From Anaerolineaceae bacterium (lineage in GTDB: Bacteria > Chloroflexota > Anaerolineae > Anaerolineales > Anaerolineaceae), in assembly GCA_003524305.1 (NCBI GenBank), contig DQHW01000009.1, forward strand, positions 246-11,095: a stretch of DNA of 10,850 nt, written 5' to 3'. A program made the translations under genes and the position numbers. Within the stretch, counting starts at the first letter, position 1. Every line of letters begins with the position of its first letter. The notes beneath the pieces were generated by a model, which saw only the letters and a program-made list of their open reading frames with translations, was not told the DNA's origin and made no database searches. Positions 1 to 5,678 of the stretch are shown one piece after another.

Positions 1-4
1 AGCA

Positions 5-34
5 AGTGCCAGGGAGTGCCAGGGAGTGCCAGAG
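5..34. repeat. Three tandem copies of a 10-bp unit
   Basis: The unit AGTGCCAGGG occurs at 5-14 and 15-24, and a third copy with one change (AGTGCCAGAG) at 25-34. The array lies downstream of the exported-protein gene on the minus strand and touches no reading frame I can support. It may continue to the left of the window. One further copy with matching flanks lies at 2222-2238, so the unit is dispersed as well as tandem. Confidence 0.85.
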
Positions 35-72
35 AAGGGTGCGTCGAACCCACCTGCTTCTTGTAAACTTTT

Positions 73-621
73 TTAAGTTCTATTCATTTGTGTCGGACCA
101 CCTGAAGGCGGTTTCGCGGTGGGTTTGGGTGTCGGCGTTTTCGTGGGGGTGGCGGTAGGAGGCAGCGTGGCAGTTGGATTGGCGGATGCGGTGTAAACCC
201 CAAACAAAGCGTAGATGCCGCCAGCTTTTGCATAAGTGCATGCCATAAATGTGCCTTCTGCATCAGGGTACCAGATAAAATAAGTAGTTACCCTGTTCCA
301 TTTGCCGCCGATGAGTTGGTAAATGCTCGCCGTCCAGCCGAACACTCCCCCGCGGAATGGATGACAGATTCTACCTGAAGTAGAAACTGTTACGCCATCA
401 CCCAAAAGTTGCAAGTAGCTCTTTGGCGCTTTGTTTTTACTCAGATCTACCGTGATGACATTTCCACTTGACCAATCTCCATCTGCAATACCATCTTCAA
501 CCGCTGCTGGTGTTGCAGTCGGCCCAGGGTTACTCTCCGCAGTGACACTTTGAAGGATACCCGACAAAAGCAGCACTGAAACTAAGATGAAAGCGATCAG
601 ATAAAATGGATACTTTTTCAT
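73..621 (-). CDS. Exported small protein with Pro/Thr-rich tail, function unknown
   Basis: This encodes a 182-residue protein that I cannot assign to a family. Residues 1-28 form a clear Sec signal peptide: two lysines, a hydrophobic core from about 6 to 24, and a likely cut after Val-Thr-Ala at 28. A compact region from about 42 to 147 contains only two cysteines (C86 and C128), which could form a disulfide outside the membrane. A short Thr/Pro linker at 31-38 and a longer one at 149-172 (alternating Pro and Thr) flank it. Such linkers usually join domains or tether them to the surface in Chloroflexota, yet here the protein ends ten residues after the second linker. It may be naturally short or may have lost a C-terminal domain. 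The ATG at 621 has a strong ribosome-binding site (GGGAGGGG) about five bases upstream. It lies 72 bp downstream of higA on the same strand, with its own possible promoter between. Confidence 0.75.
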   Translation of the reverse strand: MKKYPFYLIAFILVSVLLLSGILQSVTAESNPGPTATPAAVEDGIADGDWSSGNVITVDLSKNKAPKSYLQLLGDGVTVSTSGRICHPFRGGVFGWTASIYQLIGGKWNRVTTYFIWYPDAEGTFMACTYAKAGGIYALFGVYTASANPTATLPPTATPTKTPTPKPTAKPPSGGPTQMNRT

Positions 622-657
622 TTCCCCTCCCAGGTTGAGAAAGAACTAGATTAATTT

Positions 658-666
658 ATTTTAACA
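658..666 (-). promoter_or_regulatory. Possible extended -10 for the exported-protein gene
   Basis: On the minus strand this reads TGTTAAAAT, an extended -10 (TG-N-TAAAAT) about 37 bases upstream of the start codon at 621. The surrounding 622-693 gap is strongly AT-rich, and no convincing -35 is present. Transcription from higBA could also read through, since no terminator hairpin is visible between them. Confidence 0.35.
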
Positions 667-693
667 TTTTCATTTTAATTAGAAAAGGGATTT

Positions 694-1044
694 TCAATAA
701 ATATCGCTTTTACTTTCTTTTGCCATTAATCCTTGTTGAACATTTTCCGGGAATAAGAACACCCGAACTTCCTGATCAAGACGATCTTTTAACCGCGATT
801 TTTCAACATCCAAATCATATCGGGTTTGAATGTTAAGCCAGTACCGTTCGGATAAACCAAAATACTTTGACAATCTCAAGGCAGTATCAGGTGAGACGGC
901 TCTGATGCCGTGAACAATTTCGTTGATTCTTCTGGCAGGTACGTTGATATCTTTCGCTAAACGATATTGGCTAATTTTTAGGGGTTTTAGGAATTCTTCC
1001 AGAAGAATTTCTCCTGGATGTATGGGGTGTAATTGATCGACCAT
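694..1044 (-). CDS. higA: HigA-type antitoxin (HTH, XRE family)
   Basis: This is a 116-residue HigA antitoxin, which by family knowledge binds and neutralises the HigB toxin and represses the shared promoter as a dimer. The N-terminus has the family hallmark 'HPIHPGEILLEEFLKPL' (residues 6-22). A Cro/CI-type helix-turn-helix follows at about 24-48 (SQYRLAKDINVPARRINEIV), then the conserved 'SPDTALRLSKYFGLSERYWLNIQ' stretch at 51-73 seen in HigA/VapI proteins. The open frame continues 60 codons upstream into higB, but the start is the ATG at 1044. It has AGGAG six bases upstream, and the rest would overlap the toxin gene. The HigB stop codon (TAG) forms part of this ribosome-binding site, leaving 7 bp between the genes, so translation is likely coupled. 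Toxin-first order is normal for hig systems. Confidence 0.93.
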   Translation of the reverse strand: MVDQLHPIHPGEILLEEFLKPLKISQYRLAKDINVPARRINEIVHGIRAVSPDTALRLSKYFGLSERYWLNIQTRYDLDVEKSRLKDRLDQEVRVFLFPENVQQGLMAKESKSDIY

Positions 1045-1051
1045 TTTTCTC

Positions 1052-1333
1052 CTAGTGATAATCCACAATTTCCACCTGGTAAGCATTATCATCTTTCCAA
1101 ACAAAGCAGATTCGCCATTGATCGTTGATTCGGATGCTATATTGCCCTTCGCGATTTCCACCCAGTTTTTCAAGTTGATTACCTGGAGGAAAACGTAAAT
1201 CAAAAAGACAATCAGCGACATCAAGCATAATCAACTTTCTTCTTGCAATTGCTTGTATGCTGCCTGGTATTTTTCTTGATAATTCAAGCCTGAAAATCCG
1301 TTCAGTTTCCCGATCAGAAAAAGACTTGATCAT
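1052..1333 (-). CDS. higB: HigB toxin, RelE-superfamily mRNA interferase
   Basis: This 93-residue protein has the length and sequence of HigB toxins, ribosome-dependent endoribonucleases of the RelE/ParE fold that cut mRNA in the A site. It opens with MIKSFSDRETERIF, and the core contains 'LFDLRFPPGNQLEKL' (43-57). It ends with the highly conserved 'QYSIRINDQWRICFVW' (64-79) and 'VEIVDYH' (87-93). K56, R68, R74 and the last residue, H93, are the basic residues expected around the active site. No residue looks lost, so the toxin is probably functional. The ATG at 1333 has no Shine-Dalgarno sequence. A consensus promoter ends only 8 bases upstream, which suggests leaderless translation of the toxin. 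higA follows after 7 bp. Confidence 0.93.
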   Translation of the reverse strand: MIKSFSDRETERIFRLELSRKIPGSIQAIARRKLIMLDVADCLFDLRFPPGNQLEKLGGNREGQYSIRINDQWRICFVWKDDNAYQVEIVDYH

Positions 1334-1341
1334 CTTATACG

Positions 1342-1370
1342 ATAATAACGCGTTGCGTTATTAATGTCAA
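1342..1370 (-). promoter_or_regulatory. higBA promoter (TTGACA-17-TATTAT)
   Basis: Read on the minus strand, TTGACA (1370-1365) is followed by a 17-bp spacer and TATTAT (1347-1342), an almost perfect housekeeping promoter. Only eight bases separate the -10 box from the higB ATG, so transcription should begin at or within a base or two of the start codon. It starts 27 bp after the radC stop, so higBA forms its own unit. Confidence 0.8.
1343..1363. promoter_or_regulatory. Inverted-repeat operator for HigA
   Basis: This is a perfect 9-bp inverted repeat, TAATAACGC at 1343-1351 and GCGTTATTA at 1355-1363, around a 3-bp centre (GTT). It fills the promoter spacer and overlaps the -10 box by five bases. 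A HigA dimer bound here would block RNA polymerase, the autoregulation expected for this family. That HigA is the protein that binds is inferred from position. Confidence 0.75.
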
Positions 1371-1397
1371 GTAAGAAAAATCTATCATTAGCTTTTT

Positions 1398-2102
1398 TCA
1401 TCCAAACCCCAGCCCCTTCTCTTTCATGGAGACAAAATTATTATGCCCGATCACCAGATGGTCGAGCACTTCCACATCCAACAGTTTGCCGGCCTGGATG
1501 GCTGCACGTGTGAGGGTAACATCTTCGGGACTGGGCGCCGGGTCGCCGCTGGGATGGTTGTGCGCCATGATGATGCCCGCCGCATTTCTTTGCAGCGCGC
1601 CTCTGAACAGCTCACCCACCCTGACCATGGAGGCATTCAGCGAGCCCACGTAGACCTTTTCGACGCCGATCTTGCGGTTGCGGGTATCGAGCAAGACCAC
1701 CCATAGATTCTCCTGCACCAGACCCTGCATATCATACATCACCAGCTCCGCGGCGTCTTCAGGGCTGTTGACCGCCGTGCTCAGCTCAGGGTTTTCTTTC
1801 TTAAGCCTAATGCCCAGTTCGATGGCCGCCTTGATCTGGGCCGCTTTGGCCGGCCCCACCCCGTGGATGTTGCACACCTGCGCAAAACTGGCTTTCTGAA
1901 TGCCCGCCAACCCACCCAGATCATCCAGAATCTTTTGTGCAAGCTGCACCGAGTTCAAGCCTGTAACTCCTACGCGAAGCAAAATAGCAAGCAATTCGGC
2001 CTTGCTCAAGGCTTCCGGTCCGCTTTTTTCCAACCTCTCGCGCGGACGCTCGTCCGCAGACAGGTCGGTAATTCGATATGCCGCCGGGGATTCTCTCACC
2101 AT
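1398..2102 (-). CDS. radC: RadC family JAMM/MPN-domain protein
   Basis: This 234-residue RadC protein is full length for the family. An N-terminal region (about 1-100) contains the 'ERPRERLEKSGPEALSKAELLAILLRVG' type motif at 18-45 and a helix-hairpin-helix at 78-96 (IHGVGPAKAAQIKAA). The C-terminal JAMM domain (about 110-232) carries the metal-site signature HNHPSGDP at 181-188 with D194 spaced as in HxH-x10-D, plus the conserved E164. JAMM domains bind zinc and many are isopeptidases, but the biochemical role of RadC is unsettled despite its name. The open frame extends 94 codons further upstream. The ATG at 2102 is chosen because AGGAGG lies five bases before it and homology starts there. 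It is transcribed away from the zinc-ribbon and par genes. Confidence 0.95.
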   Translation of the reverse strand: MVRESPAAYRITDLSADERPRERLEKSGPEALSKAELLAILLRVGVTGLNSVQLAQKILDDLGGLAGIQKASFAQVCNIHGVGPAKAAQIKAAIELGIRLKKENPELSTAVNSPEDAAELVMYDMQGLVQENLWVVLLDTRNRKIGVEKVYVGSLNASMVRVGELFRGALQRNAAGIIMAHNHPSGDPAPSPEDVTLTRAAIQAGKLLDVEVLDHLVIGHNNFVSMKEKGLGFG

Positions 2103-2127
2103 TTCACCCTCCTGATTTGGTAAATTA

Positions 2128-2172
2128 GGTATAAATTGTAGTAACTTAATTTTATACCAGTTTTTACTACAA
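2128..2172. repeat. Two interleaved inverted repeats upstream of radC
   Basis: GGTATAAA (2128-2135) pairs with TTTATACC (2151-2158). The directly adjoining TTGTAGTAA (2136-2144) pairs with TTACTACAA (2164-2172). All four arms are perfect and arranged A-B-A'-B'. The A' arm on the minus strand contains TGGTATAAA, a plausible extended -10 for radC. The repeats therefore overlap the presumed promoter and look more like protein-binding sites than an RNA structure. Confidence 0.7.
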
Positions 2173-2224
2173 GCTTCGCAGAGTAGGGGGAAAACATATC
2201 TCTCGCACACTTGCCCAGGCTGCA

Positions 2225-2234
2225 AGTGCCAGGG
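2225..2234. repeat. Single copy of the AGTGCCAGGG decamer
   Basis: GCAAGTGCCAGGGA at 2222-2235 is identical to positions 2-15. The downstream bases (AAGG) match those after the third unit of the left array, so about 14-17 bp are shared with each end of the array. The copy lies in non-coding DNA. Confidence 0.75.
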
Positions 2235-2397
2235 AAGGCGCAAAAGACGCAAAGTAGGTCTACTAAGAAAAACTGAATAAATATTAGAAGTTAAATCAAG
2301 GCACCCCAATTTAATCGATTTAGGCCCAGGAATGCGCCTGCAACTGAAAAAAAATAACTGCTTACAGCCGCGGCTTTGCATCATCCACGGGCAACCA

Positions 2398-2406
2398 TGC
2401 TATAAT
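2398..2406 (+). promoter_or_regulatory. Extended -10 promoter for the zinc-ribbon/par genes
   Basis: TGCTATAAT is a perfect -10 hexamer with the TG extension. The best -35 is TTGCAT at 2376-2381, with a long 19-bp spacer, so the extended element may carry most of the strength. Transcription should start near 2413, giving a leader of roughly 13 bases that carries the ribosome-binding site GGAGA at 2416-2420. Confidence 0.7.
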
Positions 2407-2425
2407 TTCTCCAACGGAGATTTAT

Positions 2426-2965
2426 ATGACTCTTGATCCGGCAGTGCTCAAGCAAATCACCCTTATCTGCACCGGCTTCGCGGTCGCCTTTTTGGCAGCC
2501 CTTTGGCTGAGCCTCATCTTCTGGGCATTTCGCGACATCCGCACCCGCACCCGCGACAACTTTATGCGTGTGCTGGCCGTGGTGGTGGTTGCGCTGCTCT
2601 TTCTGCCAGGCATCTTGATCTACATGATCTTGAGACCTGCCAAGACGCTTGAAGAAGAATATCAGCACTCCCTTGAAGAAGAAGCACTGCTCCAATCCAT
2701 TGAAGATTCGGCCATTTGTCCGGGCTGCAGCCGCCGCGTGGACTCAGAATGGCTGGCCTGTCCAAGCTGCCACACCCGTCTCAAGAAGAAATGCGAACAC
2801 TGCGGCAAGACGATTGACCTGCCCTGGAATCTCTGCCCCTGGTGCGAAACCCCTGTCACCGGCATGCGCAAAGAAGCCCCCGTGGTTTTGCAATCGGAAG
2901 AACCCGAACCGCAGCCGCGCCAGAAAACCCTTCTTGATGACGACGAATTCTACTCTCACCCATAA
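2426..2965 (+). CDS. Membrane-anchored double zinc-ribbon protein
   Basis: This 179-residue protein has no firm functional name. Two hydrophobic helices, about 9-34 and 48-69, form a membrane hairpin with the short charged loop RDIRTRTRDN between them. A glutamate-rich helical stretch (74-94) leads to two four-cysteine zinc ribbons: C98, C101, C112, C115 and C123, C126, C137, C140, all in CxxC pairs. The tail is acidic and proline-rich. Both termini should face the cytoplasm if the loop, with four Arg and two Asp, lies outside, but the topology is uncertain. Double zinc ribbons commonly mediate protein or nucleic-acid contacts. Proteins of this type look typical of Chloroflexota, which is a family impression and not a search result. 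It starts at the first ATG after GGAGA and lies 18 bp before the sugar kinase, probably in one operon with it and parAB. Confidence 0.85.
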   Translation: MTLDPAVLKQITLICTGFAVAFLAALWLSLIFWAFRDIRTRTRDNFMRVLAVVVVALLFLPGILIYMILRPAKTLEEEYQHSLEEEALLQSIEDSAICPGCSRRVDSEWLACPSCHTRLKKKCEHCGKTIDLPWNLCPWCETPVTGMRKEAPVVLQSEEPEPQPRQKTLLDDDEFYSHP

Positions 2966-2983
2966 AGCGGGATCAACTCATTC

Positions 2984-3847
2984 ATGCCAGATTTACTCAA
3001 CTTACAACCTATTGATTACCTTATGATCGGCCACATCACCCAGGATCTCACCCCGCAGGGGCCGGCCCTGGGCGGTACCGCCTCATATGCTGCTTTTACT
3101 GCCAGATCTTTCGGTCTGCGCGTGGGCATTGTCACCTCTTGCCGTTCAGACCTTAACCTGGATATTTTTACCGGCATTACCGTCTTGCGTAAAGATGCTG
3201 AACAGAATTCAACCTTCATCAACACCCATACCCCCACTGGACGCATTCAGCACATCAGGGGGGTTGCCGAAACCATCAACCTTGCGGATATTCCCGCAGC
3301 CTGGCGCGACGCGCCCATCGTCCACCTGGGACCGATCGTGCATGAGATTTCAAATGACATTGCAGATGCCTTCCCCCATGCGATTATCGGCGTCACCCCC
3401 CAGGGTTGGCTGCGCATTTGGGATCAGGACGGACTTGTATCTTACAAGCGCTGGGAAGATGCCTCCAAGGTGCTCAACCATGCGAATGTTGTGATCATGA
3501 GCATCGAAGATGTGCAGGGTGATGAAGAAGTGGTCACTGAATTTGCCGGGCTGGTGCCCGTGTTGGTGGTCACTGAAGGCGCCGCCGGCTGCCGTGTTTA
3601 CTGGAACGGCGACCTGCGCAACTTCCGTCCGCCGCACGTCATTGAAGTGGATCCCGTTGGTGCAGGAGATGTCTTTGCCACTTCCTTCTTTATCCGTTAC
3701 CAGACCACCCGCGATCCGTGGGAGTCTGCACGCTTTGCCACTTTGCTGGCAGCCAATTCTGTCACCCGCAAGACCCTTGCCGGTGTGCCAACCAAAGAGG
3801 AAGTTAATCAATTTATGACTGAAATTGTCGAGATGAAAGCCCTATGA
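2984..3847 (+). CDS. PfkB-family carbohydrate/nucleoside kinase
   Basis: This 287-residue ribokinase-fold enzyme transfers phosphate from ATP to a small hydroxylated substrate that cannot be read from the sequence. The C-terminal PfkB signature is intact: DPVGAGDVF at 223-231, with D229 as the expected catalytic base and the GAGD anion hole. The N-terminal substrate site is the variant LGGTASYAAFTARSFG (29-44). It lacks the Asn of the usual GGxxxN found in ribokinase, so ribose is not a safe guess; it resembles the broad uncharacterised 'GHxTxDL' group. The lid region of classical family members appears short. The last four bases overlap the parA start (ATGA, 3844-3847). This couples its translation to parA and makes a transcriptional link to chromosome partitioning likely, though no functional link is known to me. 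Confidence 0.88.
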   Translation: MPDLLNLQPIDYLMIGHITQDLTPQGPALGGTASYAAFTARSFGLRVGIVTSCRSDLNLDIFTGITVLRKDAEQNSTFINTHTPTGRIQHIRGVAETINLADIPAAWRDAPIVHLGPIVHEISNDIADAFPHAIIGVTPQGWLRIWDQDGLVSYKRWEDASKVLNHANVVIMSIEDVQGDEEVVTEFAGLVPVLVVTEGAAGCRVYWNGDLRNFRPPHVIEVDPVGAGDVFATSFFIRYQTTRDPWESARFATLLAANSVTRKTLAGVPTKEEVNQFMTEIVEMKAL

Positions 3848-4635
3848 CCAAAATTTATACGCTGGTAAATCAAAAAGGCGGGGTTGGAAAAACCACCACC
3901 GCCATCAACCTGGGAGCTTATCTCGGCCAATTCGGTCAACGTGTGCTCTTAATAGACCTGGATGCCCAGGCGAATGCCACCTCTTCTCTCGGTATTGACA
4001 AGTACACTGTCAAGAAAGGCACTTACGAGGTTTTGATCGGCGCTGAACCCATCCTGCCTCATATTCTTCATAATCCAAAACTGAAAATATCTTTGCTGCC
4101 TTCGTCACCTTCGCTTGCTGGCGCCGAAGTGGAGCTGATTGACCTGCCCAAACGTGAATTCAAGCTGCGTGAGGCCATTGTTCCGGCAATTGACCGCTAC
4201 GATTACATCCTGATTGACTGCCCGCCATCTTTGAGCCTGCTGACCGTAAATGGTCTGATGGCCGCCCGCGACGGAGTCATCATCCCCGTGCAGTGTGAAT
4301 ACCTGGCGCTTGAAGGCATCGGACAGCTCACCCAGACCCTAAACCGAATCCGCGCCTCACTTTACCCCGAGATGAAGATCAGGGGTGTTGTGCTCACCAT
4401 GTATGACAGCCGCACCAACTTATCCACGGATGTGGTCAAAGAAGTTAAAAAATTCTTCCCCAACCAGGTCATGACATCAATCATCCCGAGGTCCATCAGG
4501 CTGGCAGAAGCGCCTTCCTACGGTCTGCCGATTGCCAATTATGCCCCCGAGGCTGCTTCAGCAAAATCCTACGCCGCGTTGGCTCGTGAACTTCTCCATC
4601 AAGATGGTGTTAAAGTAATTACAGATCAAGAATAG
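3844..4635 (+). CDS. parA: ParA/Soj chromosome-partitioning ATPase
   Basis: This 263-residue ParA-type ATPase has the short N-terminus typical of chromosomal Soj proteins, without the extra helix-turn-helix region of P1-type plasmid ParA. The deviant Walker A motif KGGVGKTT lies at 11-18 with the signature lysine K11. The A' motif DLDAQANAT is at 38-46 and the Walker B strand 'YILIDCPPS' at 121-129. By family knowledge it dimerises on ATP, binds the nucleoid non-specifically, and is released when ParB stimulates hydrolysis, which moves origin regions apart. The start ATG overlaps the kinase stop. No strong ribosome-binding site precedes it, so translation probably depends on the upstream gene. 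parB follows after 10 bp. Confidence 0.96.
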   Translation: MTKIYTLVNQKGGVGKTTTAINLGAYLGQFGQRVLLIDLDAQANATSSLGIDKYTVKKGTYEVLIGAEPILPHILHNPKLKISLLPSSPSLAGAEVELIDLPKREFKLREAIVPAIDRYDYILIDCPPSLSLLTVNGLMAARDGVIIPVQCEYLALEGIGQLTQTLNRIRASLYPEMKIRGVVLTMYDSRTNLSTDVVKEVKKFFPNQVMTSIIPRSIRLAEAPSYGLPIANYAPEAASAKSYAALARELLHQDGVKVITDQE

Positions 4636-4645
4636 GCAGGTACTT

Positions 4646-5506
4646 ATGGCAGCACGCAAAGGTGGTTTAGGAAAAGGTTTGGATGCACTCATCCCCGGAG
4701 ATTTTTCGTACTCAGAGGCAACCGCCGCGGATTCAATGGTCTCAACTGAAAATATCATCCCCAATCCGCGCCAACCCCGCGATTCAATGAACCCCGATGA
4801 TCTGCAAGACCTGGCGAATTCCATTCGCGAACACGGCATCATTCAGCCTTTGATCGTGACACACGAACCCATGTCTGACACGTATGTGCTCATCGCTGGT
4901 GAACGGCGCTTGCAGGCAGCCAGGTTGGTAGGTCTTGATAAAGTCCCCGTCGTCATCCGCACCGCCACCGACCAGCAACGACTTGAACTGGCCCTGATCG
5001 AAAACGTGCAGCGTGCTGACCTCTCTCCGCTTGAAACCGCTGAAGCCTATCGAAAACTGGCTGATGAATTCAATTTGTCTCACGAAGAAATTGCCATCAG
5101 AGTCGGCAAAGGCCGTGTGGCAGTGACCAACACTATGCGTTTGTTGAAACTGCCTGACCAAGCCAAGAAAGCACTCATCGAAGGCAAAATCAGTGAAGGT
5201 CACGGCCGCGCCCTTTTAGGCTTGCCCACCATGCAAGCACAGCTTAATGCCCTGCAGACCATTCTCAATCAAGATCTCACCGTCCGCCAAACGGAAGAAC
5301 TCATTCGCAAACTGGGCGGACAAAAACCCCCTGCGATTCCGGCCAAAGAAGTTGACCCCAGCGTCAAAGAAATTGAAGAACGCCTGTGTGAAAAACTTGG
5401 CACGCGCGTCACGTTGAAACACGGTCAAAAAGGCGGAACGGTCACCATCCACTATTATTCCGAAGAAGAACTGAGCGGTCTCTTGTCTCGTTTGATTCCT
5501 GGATAA
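4646..5506 (+). CDS. parB: ParB/Spo0J centromere-binding CTPase
   Basis: This 286-residue ParB is of chromosomal size. The basic N-terminus (RKGGLGKGLDALIP, 4-17) is the ParA-stimulating segment. The N-terminal CTP-binding domain contains NPRQPR (40-45) and GERRLQAARL (85-94), the latter a variant of GERRxRA with Gln in place of the second Arg position. The motif ENVQRADLSPLETA is at 119-132. A helix-turn-helix for parS recognition lies about 144-170 (LSHEEIAIRVGKGRVAVTNTMRL), and the C-terminal dimerisation domain is about 238-286. The start is fixed by AGGCAGGT just upstream. It should load at parS, slide as a clamp and activate ParA. I found no full parS site in the window. Confidence 0.96.
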   Translation: MAARKGGLGKGLDALIPGDFSYSEATAADSMVSTENIIPNPRQPRDSMNPDDLQDLANSIREHGIIQPLIVTHEPMSDTYVLIAGERRLQAARLVGLDKVPVVIRTATDQQRLELALIENVQRADLSPLETAEAYRKLADEFNLSHEEIAIRVGKGRVAVTNTMRLLKLPDQAKKALIEGKISEGHGRALLGLPTMQAQLNALQTILNQDLTVRQTEELIRKLGGQKPPAIPAKEVDPSVKEIEERLCEKLGTRVTLKHGQKGGTVTIHYYSEEELSGLLSRLIPG

Positions 5507-5521
5507 TTTTCGGAAAATTAT
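5503..5521. repeat. 19-bp AT-rich palindrome over the parB stop
   Basis: ATAATTTTC and GAAAATTAT form a perfect 9-bp inverted repeat around one base, spanning the TAA of parB. It is too AT-rich and has too small a loop for a normal intrinsic terminator, and no T-run follows, so a protein-binding site or weak 3'-end structure is more likely. Confidence 0.6.
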
Positions 5522-5633
5522 TGGCTGATTGCAAGTTAATAATGGAAAATTCCCGACCAATTTATTGATTTTTAATGGTTACGACCATACAATTAACAAT
5601 ATCGTTTGTTTAATCTCACGCTCATTTTAGGAT

Positions 5634-5658
5634 GGCTTGATATTAAGCCTGGTATAGA
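5634..5658 (+). promoter_or_regulatory. Candidate promoter with small inverted repeat upstream of kinase 1
   Basis: GGCTT (5634-5638) and AAGCC (5645-5649) form an inverted repeat over a 6-bp centre. They are followed directly by TGGTATAGA (5650-5658), a weak extended -10. Transcription would begin near 5665, giving a leader of roughly 14 bases before the TTG start of the kinase. The whole 5507-5678 gap shows no RNA gene. It marks the boundary between the par operon and the signalling cluster. Confidence 0.4.
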
Positions 5659-5678
5659 AATGCAATAAAATAAGGGTA

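Larger units (their letters stand above)
2103..2425. other. Divergent intergenic region between radC and the zinc-ribbon gene
   Basis: This non-coding stretch of 323 bp separates two divergent units. From left to right it holds the radC ribosome-binding site, two interleaved inverted repeats with a probable radC promoter (2128-2172), and a single copy of the decamer repeat (2225-2234). Next is a short run resembling the common GCGCAAAAGACGCAAAG spacer repeat (2238-2254), then an A-rich tract (2346-2354) and the rightward promoter (2398-2406). No RNA gene or credible small protein was seen. Confidence 0.7.

Noticed and set aside
38..54. GGTG...CACC hairpin with TTCGAC on the minus strand, resembling a tRNA T-arm
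   Set aside because: The stem has mismatches when aligned to the T-loop positions, and no acceptor, anticodon or D arm fits around it.
66..79. AACTT/AAGTT hairpin after the exported-protein gene as a terminator
   Set aside because: The stem is short and AT-only with no T-run on the minus strand beyond it.
1045..1224. Long open frame extending HigA by 60 residues
   Set aside because: It overlaps higB in another frame, and the internal ATG at 1044 has the ribosome-binding site and begins where the HigA family begins.
2103..2384. 94-codon in-frame extension of RadC
   Set aside because: Its composition is unlike a real protein, it covers repeats and promoter-like DNA, and AGGAGG marks the start at 2102.
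2332..2436. 35-codon plus-strand reading frame in the radC/zinc-ribbon gap
   Set aside because: It has no proper ribosome-binding site, spans the promoter and overlaps the real start at 2426.
2426..2765. Several open frames opposite the zinc-ribbon, par and ATPase genes
   Set aside because: They lie fully inside well-supported genes on the other strand or frame and show no ribosome-binding sites or family motifs.
5409..5421. TCACGTTGAAACA inside parB as a parS site
   Set aside because: It matches one half of TGTTTCACGTGAAACA well, but an extra base breaks the symmetry and the other half does not match. No better parS was found by eye.
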